Below, piece by piece: positions 17,739 to 25,247 of a DNA stretch of 64,000 nucleotides. The stretch comes from Hydrococcus rivularis NIES-593 (GTDB lineage Bacteria; Cyanobacteriota; Cyanobacteriia; Cyanobacteriales; Microcystaceae). Made by a program: the position numbers and the translations under genes. The DNA lies in the NCBI RefSeq assembly GCF_001904635.1, contig NZ_MRCB01000023.1, positions 1 through 64,000 of the forward strand, given 5' to 3'. The notes beneath the pieces are model-generated. The model had not been told where the DNA came from. It worked only from the letters and a program-made list of their open reading frames with translations, and made no database searches. The first letter of the stretch is position 1; every line of letters begins with the position of its first letter.

Positions 17739-18773
17739 TTAGACAAGAACTCTATCAAGTAACGAGTCAGCCCCAAATCGAACGACATCGGTGCAGGGAA
17801 GCCCGGTTTCTTGCTTTACCCGTTCGATCGCTTCTTGCGCCGCTTCTGCATCGAGATGAGACGTGTTGAGCGCGATCGCTTTCACTTTAACCTGCCCAAA
17901 CGCCCCAGCCGCACTCGCTACCATCTCATAAAGCTTCACGACTTCTGTTAATGGCGGGATTAAAATATCTGGTAAATCCCGGATATGCTTTTGTCCTGCC
18001 CGATGAACCAAAACCAATCCTGTCGGTTGACTGCCTCGAATCAGGGGTAAGGTAGCAGTGGAACCAGGATGTAGCAAAGATCCCTGTCCTTCTATAAATA
18101 GTACCTCATGCTCGTCTTCCCAATCGAGTACCATCTGTTCCACCGCCCCAGCCGCAAAATCGACTCGCACGGCATCGAGGGCAATTCCATCCCCGGCGAT
18201 CGTCAATCCGCCTTGTCCGGTTGCTAGAAACTTAGATTTAATTCCCCGTTTCTGTGCGGCTCGATTTAACTCTATACTGGTTGACATCTTGCCGATCGCC
18301 ATATCCGTACCAACTGTTAAAATCCGCTTACCTAAAAGCGATCGCGCCTTTCCTTGACCGATGTGCAATTCTTTCGGTTCCTGACGAATATCCCAAATCC
18401 ACTGCCCTTCGCGCAACTGTCCGAACCGATTTGCCATTGGCGTATGCAAACCGTTTGCTATAGATAACCCGGCAGCAATACCACATTTGATTTCTTCCCA
18501 CCAAGCATCGGGTAATGCACCTCCCGATGGGGCAATGCCGATTAATAAAACGTCGGGATTGTAGCGCAATGCCTCTGTCACATTCCCCACAATGGGAATG
18601 TCTTTCTCAATCCCCGTCAAGGCAGCTAAAGACTCTCCGGCACATTGCGCGTCGATCGCCGCTACGACGGTTGCTTCTCCGTAGCGCAAATATGCCAACC
18701 CCGTTTTTCCATGAGTTCCGCGAATTCCTTCGTGGAGTAATATGGCAACTCGATTCTGAGCCACTATTCGCAT
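17739..18773 (-). CDS. DUF1611 family protein, DgcN-like
   Basis: A 344-residue protein with an N-terminal Rossmann-like domain and a P-loop-type C-terminal domain (GTDMAIGKMSTSIEL near residue 155; FIEGQGSLLHPG later). DUF1611 proteins have been described as D-glutamate N-acetyltransferase (DgcN), acting with an N-acetyl-D-glutamate racemase of the enolase superfamily (DgcA). The gene 22 bp upstream encodes just such an enolase-superfamily epimerase, which supports this reading. The alternative is an undefined enzyme of dipeptide metabolism. Confidence 0.82.
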   Translation of the reverse strand: MRIVAQNRVAILLHEGIRGTHGKTGLAYLRYGEATVVAAIDAQCAGESLAALTGIEKDIPIVGNVTEALRYNPDVLLIGIAPSGGALPDAWWEEIKCGIAAGLSIANGLHTPMANRFGQLREGQWIWDIRQEPKELHIGQGKARSLLGKRILTVGTDMAIGKMSTSIELNRAAQKRGIKSKFLATGQGGLTIAGDGIALDAVRVDFAAGAVEQMVLDWEDEHEVLFIEGQGSLLHPGSTATLPLIRGSQPTGLVLVHRAGQKHIRDLPDILIPPLTEVVKLYEMVASAAGAFGQVKVKAIALNTSHLDAEAAQEAIERVKQETGLPCTDVVRFGADSLLDRVLV

Positions 18774-18795
18774 AAGTTTAGTACTATTTCAATGG

Positions 18796-19860
18796 TTATT
18801 GACATGGTGCTAAATTCCTACGATACTGCACTCCCAATCCTGGTAAATCGTTGGGAAGCAAGCGCCCTTCCTCTAAGATAGCCCCGGCAAAAGGATCGTC
18901 AGCTAAATTGAGATGGCTGTCCAAGTCAAGATAATCTGCTAAAGGAGCGAGGTGAGACATAGCTGTATTGGCTAAACTGCTATCGGAATAGCAGCCAAAC
19001 ATGATTTGTAACCCGCACGCCTTCGCTACATGGATCGATCGCATTACTTCGGTTAAACCGCCCGCTTTCATCAGTTTGAGATTAATTCCGTCTGCATAGT
19101 TGGCAAGTCGGGGAATATCGCTACTGGTAAAGCAACTCTCATCAACAAAGATCGGGATGGGCGATCGCGATCGCAATTGTAACAAATCTTTCTCTTCTCC
19201 TACTGGCAATGGTTGTTCTACATACTTAACCCCTTGCTGTGCCAGCCAATCGCACATTTCTATTGCCCCTTCGAGATTCCATCCCCCATTGGCATCTACG
19301 GTTAATTGGGCACGGGGGGCTTCCTCGCGAATTGCCAGCAACATTGCCCGATCTGCTTCAATTCCTTCTGGACTTCCTAGTTTTACTTTCAATACTTTTG
19401 CCCCCATCAATGCTATCCACTCCTTAACCCGTTTTCTAGCCCCTTGAGGCGTATTAATTCCAATTGTCACCGAAGTTGGTACGATGCGATCGCGATTTAA
19501 TCCCCACAATCGCCACAAGGGTAAACCCGCCCGTTTTCCCAACCAGTCGTGGAGTGCCGTGTCGATGGCTGCCCGCAGCGATGAAGCCACCTGCATTTCT
19601 TGGAGGATTTTTTCAATTTCTTGTCGATCTAGCAAGCTATATTTTTCTAAAGTTGGGATAATTGACTCTAATTCTTTTAAAAGTTCGTCGGTATTTTTGC
19701 GATCCTCTCGAACGATAGAAAATGGTGAAGCTTCTCCCCATCCTTCAATCTCATCTTGTTCGATCCGAACTAAAATATTTGTTGTTTGAGCCGTTGTACC
19801 GCGACTAATCGTTAACGGAAACCGCTTATTAACGGTAAAAGTTTCAAGAAAAATTTGCAT
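18796..19860 (-). CDS. Enolase-superfamily dipeptide epimerase / DgcA-like racemase
   Basis: A 354-residue muconate-lactonizing subgroup enzyme. Lys pair in KVLKVKLG, metal ligands in TVDANGGWNLEGA (Asp), KYVEQPLP (Glu) and IFVDESCF (Asp), and base Lys in GINLKLMKAGG. This pattern fits L-Ala-D/L-Glu epimerases (YcjG/YkfB). It is the promoter-proximal gene of a two-gene unit with the DUF1611 gene. The natural substrate is either muropeptide-derived L-Ala-Glu or N-acetyl-D-glutamate; sequence alone does not decide. Confidence 0.88.
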   Translation of the reverse strand: MQIFLETFTVNKRFPLTISRGTTAQTTNILVRIEQDEIEGWGEASPFSIVREDRKNTDELLKELESIIPTLEKYSLLDRQEIEKILQEMQVASSLRAAIDTALHDWLGKRAGLPLWRLWGLNRDRIVPTSVTIGINTPQGARKRVKEWIALMGAKVLKVKLGSPEGIEADRAMLLAIREEAPRAQLTVDANGGWNLEGAIEMCDWLAQQGVKYVEQPLPVGEEKDLLQLRSRSPIPIFVDESCFTSSDIPRLANYADGINLKLMKAGGLTEVMRSIHVAKACGLQIMFGCYSDSSLANTAMSHLAPLADYLDLDSHLNLADDPFAGAILEEGRLLPNDLPGLGVQYRRNLAPCQ

Positions 19861-19917
19861 CTTGAATTTTCAAAGATTTTATGGATAATTTAATTATTGC
19901 TTAAGTCGCGACTGCAG

Positions 19918-20490
19918 ATGAAAGAAATTCATAAGTGGAAAATTCTTAATTCTAAATGGGTTATTAACAATCAGTGGTGCAAGGTTAGGCAAGATAAAGT
20001 AGAGCTAGCAAATGGAAAAATCATCGACGACTACTTTGTCAACGTTAGACCAGAAATTACTGTTGTTTTACCCATTACCAAACAAAAAGAAATTGTTTTT
20101 GTTCGTCAATATCGTCATGGCATAAAAGATATCTTATTAGAGCTTCCAGCAGGAACTTTTGACGGGCAGAAAGAAGATAGTTTAATTGCAGCTCGTCGCG
20201 AACTAGAAGAAGAAACAGGCTATCTTGCCGAGCGATTAATTAAATTAGCAACTATATACGACAATCCCGTTAAAGACACCAATAAAATTCATATTTTTAT
20301 TGCGCTTAATGCCTCGCCTATTGGCAAGCAAAGTTTAGATGATACGGAGGATATCGAAGTAGTTTTAATTCCTATCGAAGAGGTAAAACAAAAGATAACT
20401 AGCAAAGAAATTTGTGTTGCTGGAACAATTACAGCAATTTTTCTAGGATTAGATTTTCTGGAGAGTAAGAATCATCCCAATGTTGATTAA
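19918..20490 (+). CDS. NUDIX hydrolase (ADP-ribose pyrophosphatase-like)
   Basis: A 190-residue protein from the ATG at 19918; a TTG at 19897 would add seven residues but is less likely. The Nudix box runs from PAGTFDGQKED to RRELEEETGY, with one extra residue in the Gly-to-Glu spacing. The pattern and the upstream FVRQYRHG resemble ADP-ribose pyrophosphatases. It is divergent from the epimerase gene with a 57-bp gap. A decayed copy of its 3' end lies at 20850-20918. Confidence 0.87.
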   Translation: MKEIHKWKILNSKWVINNQWCKVRQDKVELANGKIIDDYFVNVRPEITVVLPITKQKEIVFVRQYRHGIKDILLELPAGTFDGQKEDSLIAARRELEEETGYLAERLIKLATIYDNPVKDTNKIHIFIALNASPIGKQSLDDTEDIEVVLIPIEEVKQKITSKEICVAGTITAIFLGLDFLESKNHPNVD

Positions 20491-20779
20491 TTAATCGAGA
20501 GAGAAATGCTATTTTGGATTGTGGATTTTGAATTGTGGATTTTGAATTATGAAATACTGTTCTTATTTTTGAATTTTGGCGAAGCCGCCACATGCTCCCG
20601 GACTGCTTTCGAGAAAACGGCGCATAAAAGGATGGTGAAAGACTATTTTCATTAGATTTTGGGTAATCCATCGATCGCAATCATTTTTTAAATTAGGAAT
20701 GGGTGGATACTTTAAAATTAATGTATAATATCCAGTGCGATCATCTTGCTCGCTTTTCAAGACAAACTAACTATTAGGC

Positions 20780-20802
20780 TAATTAAACGGATTTGATATC
20801 AC
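20780..20802. repeat. Solo family B end repeat
   Basis: CTAATTAAACGGATTTGATATCA matches the terminal repeat of the MITE-like element at 8561-8696 (reverse orientation) and the degenerate copy at 26774-26793. It lies in the 453-bp gap between the NUDIX and trpD-like genes. That gap also holds AATTGTGGATTTTG repeats near 20515-20550 and a NUDIX relic. Confidence 0.65.
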
Positions 20803-20849
20803 CCGCCAAGAAATTAATTGTCCAGCGAAATTTGAAGCTTCTGCAAAAG

Positions 20850-20918
20850 TTCTCTTGAAATTCTATAATCTCTGGAGCACTTTTACCAGGATTGGATTTT
20901 CTTGAGAGTAAATAAATT
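20850..20918 (+). pseudogene. Relic of a NUDIX gene 3' end
   Basis: The last codons here read G-A-L-L-P-G-L-D-F-L-E-S-K-stop. They parallel the C-terminus of the intact NUDIX protein (GTITAIFLGLDFLESK) with a three-codon deletion, and an in-frame TGA lies upstream. At the nucleotide level, GGATTGGATTTTCTTGAGAGTAA differs from the intact gene at two sites. This is a duplicated, decayed fragment about 400 bp from its source. Confidence 0.65.
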
Positions 20919-20943
20919 CACCCCGATCGCTCTTAACTAGCTG

Positions 20944-22014
20944 TTAGTTAACAGCCAATTCCTCGCTACTCAATGTCGAGATTTCCTTTAATTTTTCTGC
21001 TACTTTACCTTGAACTAACATCGCCTCTGCTAAGGCAAAACCGGTTTTTAAATCTTCGCAAACGCCACATCGCCAGAGATAAAACCCACCATTGAAAATA
21101 GCTGCATCCATCAGTTCGCAGGGTTGGGCTTGCAATACCGATCGCATCTGTTCGATTGCTTGGTCTGTCGATTCGAGAGGCACGTCTTTGGAACTGAAAT
21201 CGTAATCGCGAGGGTTTAATAACAGACGCTCAAATCTAGGCGGATCGGTAGGTTGTCCTAAACCGATAATAGCAGTGCGGCTGCAAGCGAGATCGCAACT
21301 TCCTTCCAAGCCTTTGACCGTCGTATAGTAATTAATGCCCCGCATGGGAAGGGTTTCTTGAAAACGTTCTTCTGTGGGAGGATGAACGAATCCGGCGACG
21401 AGATGAACCTTGCCTTCACAGGGCGACCAAATTAATTCTGCCGTGGCGAAAGGAGGGCGTTTGCCAATTTGATCGCGGTAGGGAACGAGATCGTGTGCCT
21501 GAGGAAAATGTTTGGGAAGATAAATAAACCCCAGTCCGGTTTTCTTCAGTAGCTGTCGAACTTGCGGGAAGGATAAAGAAGTAAAATCGACTCCCAATTT
21601 CTGCCAAATTTCAACCAGAGGAATGCCGTATTTAGTTGGCATGCGATCGCCGCCATGCATCACGACTGGTACGCCTGCTGTGGCTAAGATGAGAGTTGTA
21701 ATTGGCGTGACGGGAACGGTACGCGATCGCCCGTCGTAGGGAGTACCTATGACAGTAACGGGTTTTTCAAAAGGCAAGTTGGCGACATCGATTTTTGGTC
21801 CTAGGCGATCGTAGGCATCTAGGATTCCCGCCAGTTCTTCGGGGGTGGGACGCTTGATGCGGTGCGCGATTAAAAATGCCCCAATTTGCGCTGGCGTTGC
21901 CTCCTGTCGCAAGATCGCTTCCGTCGCCACCTCTGACTCTTGGCGGGTTAAATTCTCTCCCGTGTGGACTCCACTGCCAATTTTTTTGAGTAGTTCTCTA
22001 AATATATTGCTCAT
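20944..22014 (-). CDS. Anthranilate phosphoribosyltransferase-family protein (TrpD2-like)
   Basis: A 356-residue protein of the TrpD/nucleoside phosphorylase fold: N-terminal helical domain with RQESEVATEAILRQEATPAQIGAFLIA, then the phosphoribosyl domain. The PRPP motif GTGGD of true TrpD is replaced by GTPYDG, and KHGNR by MHGGDR, so it is unlikely to be the biosynthetic TrpD. TrpD2/YbiB relatives bind nucleic acid rather than make phosphoribosyl-anthranilate. It lies 52 bp downstream of the LysR gene on the same strand. Confidence 0.82.
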   Translation of the reverse strand: MSNIFRELLKKIGSGVHTGENLTRQESEVATEAILRQEATPAQIGAFLIAHRIKRPTPEELAGILDAYDRLGPKIDVANLPFEKPVTVIGTPYDGRSRTVPVTPITTLILATAGVPVVMHGGDRMPTKYGIPLVEIWQKLGVDFTSLSFPQVRQLLKKTGLGFIYLPKHFPQAHDLVPYRDQIGKRPPFATAELIWSPCEGKVHLVAGFVHPPTEERFQETLPMRGINYYTTVKGLEGSCDLACSRTAIIGLGQPTDPPRFERLLLNPRDYDFSSKDVPLESTDQAIEQMRSVLQAQPCELMDAAIFNGGFYLWRCGVCEDLKTGFALAEAMLVQGKVAEKLKEISTLSSEELAVN

Positions 22015-22066
22015 CAGGGATCGGTTTTCAATAGAGACGAGTCGGATCGCCTCTGTACATTAACTA

Positions 22067-23050
22067 TCAGCGTACTAAAAATAATTTGCCGTCGATCGAG
22101 TGTTGATGTTCGGCGGCATGGGTTAATTGTCGGACTAAATGGCAAAAGTGAGCAATAGGGGGAATTTGCAAGCGATCGCTGGTAGTGACTAATACGACTT
22201 GACGGGTTAAACTGCTTTTGAATCTGCCATTAGACACGACTGTAGCGGCGGAGTCGGTGGGCGGGGCGATCGGGCGCACGGCTAGGGTAGGATCGTGATA
22301 AGCTTCTACTAAGGCACTTTTGGGCAGCAGGGCAATCATTTCTCCCTGCCTTACCACGCCCCGGAAGGCATCGAGCGTGTTCAGTTCCATCACGGCTTTG
22401 AGAGTGGCATTTTGGCGGGAAAACCATTCTTGTACCAACCTTTGCATTCCATAGCCGTCTTTAAAAACGACTTGGGGACAATGCACCAATTCCGACCAAG
22501 GAACTTGTTCGTACTGCGTCAGAGGATGGTCGCCTGCCATTAAAATTTCGATGTCTTCTTCGTAGAGTAACTCGACGACGACTTCGGGACTCGACTTTAA
22601 AAAGCAATTGTTCATGACGATCGCTACATCGACTAAACCATCTCGCAGGACTTTTAGAGCGCGATCGCTTCCCAATGCCGTTACCCGCAGTTGAACTTCT
22701 CGATAGTTGCGGCAAAATTGTTGTAAAACGGGAGGTAAGTAATAGGAACAGACGGAGTGGATCGCGGCAACGCAGATTTCTGGCTGTTTTCCAGCTTGTA
22801 GGTCGGCGATTTCTTGAGTAACCGTCGCCCATTCCTGGCAAATTTTTCGAGCGCGAGGCAATAGTTTTTCTCCTGCCAGGGTGAGTTTAGCTTGAGAGGT
22901 TCGATGAAACAGGGGCATACCCAAGTCCTGTTCCAACGCCTGAATTTGTCGGCTAATGGTAGACTGGGTTACGCCACATTTGTGCGCTGCTTGTCCGAAA
23001 TTCCCCGTTTCTGCAACTGATAAAAAAGCCTGTAACTGCTCGATCCGCAT
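22067..23050 (-). CDS. LysR-family transcriptional regulator
   Basis: A 327-residue LTTR. The N-terminal winged HTH MRIEQLQAFLSVAETGNFGQAAHKC, with STISRQIQALEQDLG as recognition part, is followed by a typical periplasmic-binding-like effector domain. It probably forms a two-gene unit with the TrpD-like gene. The inducer is unknown. Confidence 0.92.
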   Translation of the reverse strand: MRIEQLQAFLSVAETGNFGQAAHKCGVTQSTISRQIQALEQDLGMPLFHRTSQAKLTLAGEKLLPRARKICQEWATVTQEIADLQAGKQPEICVAAIHSVCSYYLPPVLQQFCRNYREVQLRVTALGSDRALKVLRDGLVDVAIVMNNCFLKSSPEVVVELLYEEDIEILMAGDHPLTQYEQVPWSELVHCPQVVFKDGYGMQRLVQEWFSRQNATLKAVMELNTLDAFRGVVRQGEMIALLPKSALVEAYHDPTLAVRPIAPPTDSAATVVSNGRFKSSLTRQVVLVTTSDRLQIPPIAHFCHLVRQLTHAAEHQHSIDGKLFLVR

Positions 23051-23288
23051 TATTTAGCTTTGCTTGCTCCCATTATTGTCATAATTTTTTGAAGATAGCG
23101 AATTTAGTATTTGAGTTCGGTAGAAATTGATACATCTAATTGTTTTATACTAGCCGTCTTCATGCTCAAACGCCCCCTGAAAGCAGTTTCTGTTCCTGAA
23201 ACTCCAGCAGAACTGACGCACAGAAATTAGGTACAGATCTTTTGAATAGAGACGCAAGCGATCGCGTTCCGTTTAACCCCGTCAGCTT

Positions 23289-23403
23289 ATACCAATTTTC
23301 AGGTTTTCGCGATCGACATTCTTCTCCCCTCTCCCAGTTTGGGAGGGGGTTTGGGGGTGAGGGCAATCGACTATCTGTGTCATTAATGAATGAAAAATGG
23401 TAT
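23289..23403. repeat. MITE-like element, family A copy 3
   Basis: A 115-bp copy with ends ATACCAATTTT and AAAAATGGTAT and inner CTCTCCCAGTTTGGGAGG stem. It lies in the 436-bp gap between the lysR and rnpB genes, about 85 bp upstream of the mature 5' end of RNase P RNA. The rest of that gap has no ORF I can support. Confidence 0.8.
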
Positions 23404-23473
23404 TATTACTCTCATCAGGCGAAAAAAGACCAGTTTATCCAACGAACAAATGCCGATCGCTTCATCGTCGTTC

Positions 23474-23486
23474 ATACTATAAAGTA
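23474..23486 (+). promoter_or_regulatory. Probable -10 region of rnpB
   Basis: TACTAT at 23475-23480 lies about 7 bp before the predicted 5' end of the RNase P RNA. This is the spacing expected of a -10 box. The -35 is not clear. Confidence 0.4.
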
Positions 23487-23922
23487 GGAGAGAGTAAGCG
23501 AGGTGGTTGCGGATTGGCAAAATTTGCCAGTCTGAGGAAAGTCCGGACTCCCGAAAGACCAAACTTGCTGGGTAACGCCCAGTGTGCGCAAGCGCGAGGA
23601 TAGTGCCACAGAAACATACCGCCAATTAGTCATTTGTCATTTTGTTTTTTACAAAGGACAAAGGACAAAATTGGTAAGGGTGCAAAGGTGCGGTAAGAGC
23701 GCACCAGCAGCATCGAGAGGTGCTGGCTCGGTAAACCCCGGTTGGGAGCAAGGTCGAAGGGACTACGGTTGGTCTTTTACCAGTCCCGCTTCTAGAGAAC
23801 CGCTTGAGGTGTCTGGTAACAGACATCCCAGATAGATAACCGCCGGTGCAACAGTTAGCCGATTGCTGTAAGCTAAGCTACTGGTTACACTAACAGAATC
23901 CGGCTTACGTCCTACTCTCTCC
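23487..23922 (+). ncRNA. rnpB: RNase P RNA
   Basis: About 436 nt. The 5' GGAGAGAGTAAG pairs with CCTACTCTCTCC at the 3' end to give helix P1. Conserved blocks seen in order are GAGGAAAGTCCGGACTC, CACAGAAACATACCGCC, GGTAAACCCCGG, AGATAGATAACCGCC and ACAGAATCCGGCTTAC, all diagnostic of a class A RNA. A 53-nt insertion at 23622-23674 forms a CCAATT/AATTGG stem filled with GTCATTT and AAAGGAC heptamers, like the STRR insertions known in cyanobacterial RNase P RNAs. The RNA processes tRNA 5' ends. The ends are approximate within a few bases. Confidence 0.96.
23622..23674 (+). repeat. STRR heptamer hairpin inside rnpB
   Basis: GTCATTTGTCATTT on the left arm and AAAGGACAAAGGAC on the right arm are tandem heptamers that can partly pair, closed by a perfect CCAATT/AATTGG stem. 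The insertion lies between the CATACCGCC block and GGTAAGGGTGC, in a peripheral helix (probably P12). Confidence 0.8.
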
Positions 23923-23940
23923 TTTTGTTTCTCTGTAGCT

Positions 23941-24501
23941 ATGAAAGCTCAATTCTTTTCTCGATCGGCAATTGTTCTATCGATCGCAGTTGCTGGGTTG
24001 GCAGCCTTCCCAGCTTGGGGAATTCCTTTTAAAGAAATCCCCGTCCATCGATACATCGCTCACTACGATATCGACGAACTCGAAGGCGTTGAAAAAGCGA
24101 TTCGCGCCAATCCTAACGACGCGAATGCTTACATGCATCGCGGCATGATTCGTTCTCACAGCCAAGAAGACTTTCCAGGCGCGATCGCAGATTTTAGTCG
24201 GGTCATCGAACTCGATCCCAATCGCGCAGAGGCTTATAACTACAGAGGAACTTCCTATTTCTGGCTTAAAAAATTTCGACAAGCCTTAGAAGATTATAAC
24301 CAAGCAATTCGTCTCGACCCCAAACTGACTATCGCCTACTATAATCGCGGCTACGTTCGCATAGAACTGGGCGATAAGAAGGGGGCGATTGCAGACTTTC
24401 GCCAAGGTGCCGCTCTATCCAAACAAGAAGGCGATATGATGTCCTACGAGCAAGCCTTAGAAATTATTCAAGACTTAGAACAATCCCAAAAACCCGATTA
24501 G
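23941..24501 (+). CDS. Exported TPR protein
   Basis: A 186-residue protein with a signal peptide (hydrophobic IVLSIAVAGLAAFPAWG) and three TPR units starting near residue 50: ANAYMHRGMIRSHSQ, AEAYNYRGTSYFWLK, TIAYYNRGYVRIELGDKKGA. It lies 18 bp after rnpB and 30 bp before rnc. No enzymatic motif; a protein-interaction role in the periplasm or lumen is likely. Confidence 0.85.
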   Translation: MKAQFFSRSAIVLSIAVAGLAAFPAWGIPFKEIPVHRYIAHYDIDELEGVEKAIRANPNDANAYMHRGMIRSHSQEDFPGAIADFSRVIELDPNRAEAYNYRGTSYFWLKKFRQALEDYNQAIRLDPKLTIAYYNRGYVRIELGDKKGAIADFRQGAALSKQEGDMMSYEQALEIIQDLEQSQKPD

Positions 24502-24531
24502 GGTATAGTTACACCCTATCTCGCTTCCAAT

Positions 24532-25239
24532 ATGATTTTCGATCCTCGACGCAGCAAGCAGTTACAAACATTAGTGCAAAAATTGGGATTACCTGCAACA
24601 GCCCCCGTTAATTGGTCGCTGCTAGATTTAGCTTTAACCCATCCGAGTATTTCTAAAGAAAGAAATTATCAGCAGCTAGAGTTTGTTGGCGATGCAGTGG
24701 TGCGACTGGCGGCGGCTGAAGTGCTGCTAGAAACTTATCCCGATGCTGCCGTCGGAGAATTTGCCGCCGTGCGATCGATTATGGTCAGCGATCGCACCCT
24801 GGCTGAGTTTGCTGAAAGTTATGGATTAGAGCGCTATTTATCAATCTCTAGCAGTGCTGCTGCCGACAAAGCGGGAAGAGTGTCGCGCTTGGCAGATGCC
24901 TTTGAAGCAGTACTGGGAGCGCTTTATCTCAGCACCCAGACAATGGCATTGGTGCGCCCGTGGCTAGACGATCTGCTCAAGGAGAAAGCGGCTGAAATTC
25001 GTCAAGATCCCGCTCGTCAAAATTACAAAGATGCCCTACAAGAATGGACGCAGGCGCAGTATAAAGTTTTGCCTCAATATCGGGTAAGAGAAATTCAACC
25101 GGCAAACGGCGATCGAGAACGCTTTACAGCAGAAGTCTGGCTCAACGATCGCAAATTAGGTGTGGGCACGGGCAGATCGAAAAAAGCTGCCGAACAAGCA
25201 GCCGCCAAAGAAGCATTTTTATCAGTGATTCGCAGCTAA
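24532..25239 (+). CDS. rnc: Ribonuclease III
   Basis: A 235-residue RNase III. The signature motif is QQLEFVGDAVVRLAAAE (Glu and Asp metal ligands kept), with DAFEAVLGALYL further on. The C-terminal dsRBD (about 163-233) runs from NYKDALQEWTQAQ to KKAAEQAAAKEAF. It cleaves double-stranded RNA in rRNA and mRNA maturation. It follows rnpB and a TPR gene closely, so two RNA-processing components are neighbours. Confidence 0.95.
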   Translation: MIFDPRRSKQLQTLVQKLGLPATAPVNWSLLDLALTHPSISKERNYQQLEFVGDAVVRLAAAEVLLETYPDAAVGEFAAVRSIMVSDRTLAEFAESYGLERYLSISSSAAADKAGRVSRLADAFEAVLGALYLSTQTMALVRPWLDDLLKEKAAEIRQDPARQNYKDALQEWTQAQYKVLPQYRVREIQPANGDRERFTAEVWLNDRKLGVGTGRSKKAAEQAAAKEAFLSVIRS

Positions 25240-25247
25240 CAAAAAAC

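Noticed and set aside
20563-20760. Minus-strand open frame with PFMRRFLESSPGACGGFAK
   Set aside because: It lies in repeat-rich intergenic DNA, overlaps another frame and has no RBS or known motif.
20944-22014. TrpD as a tryptophan biosynthesis enzyme
   Set aside because: The GTGGD and KHGNR PRPP/anthranilate motifs are altered and no trp genes adjoin.
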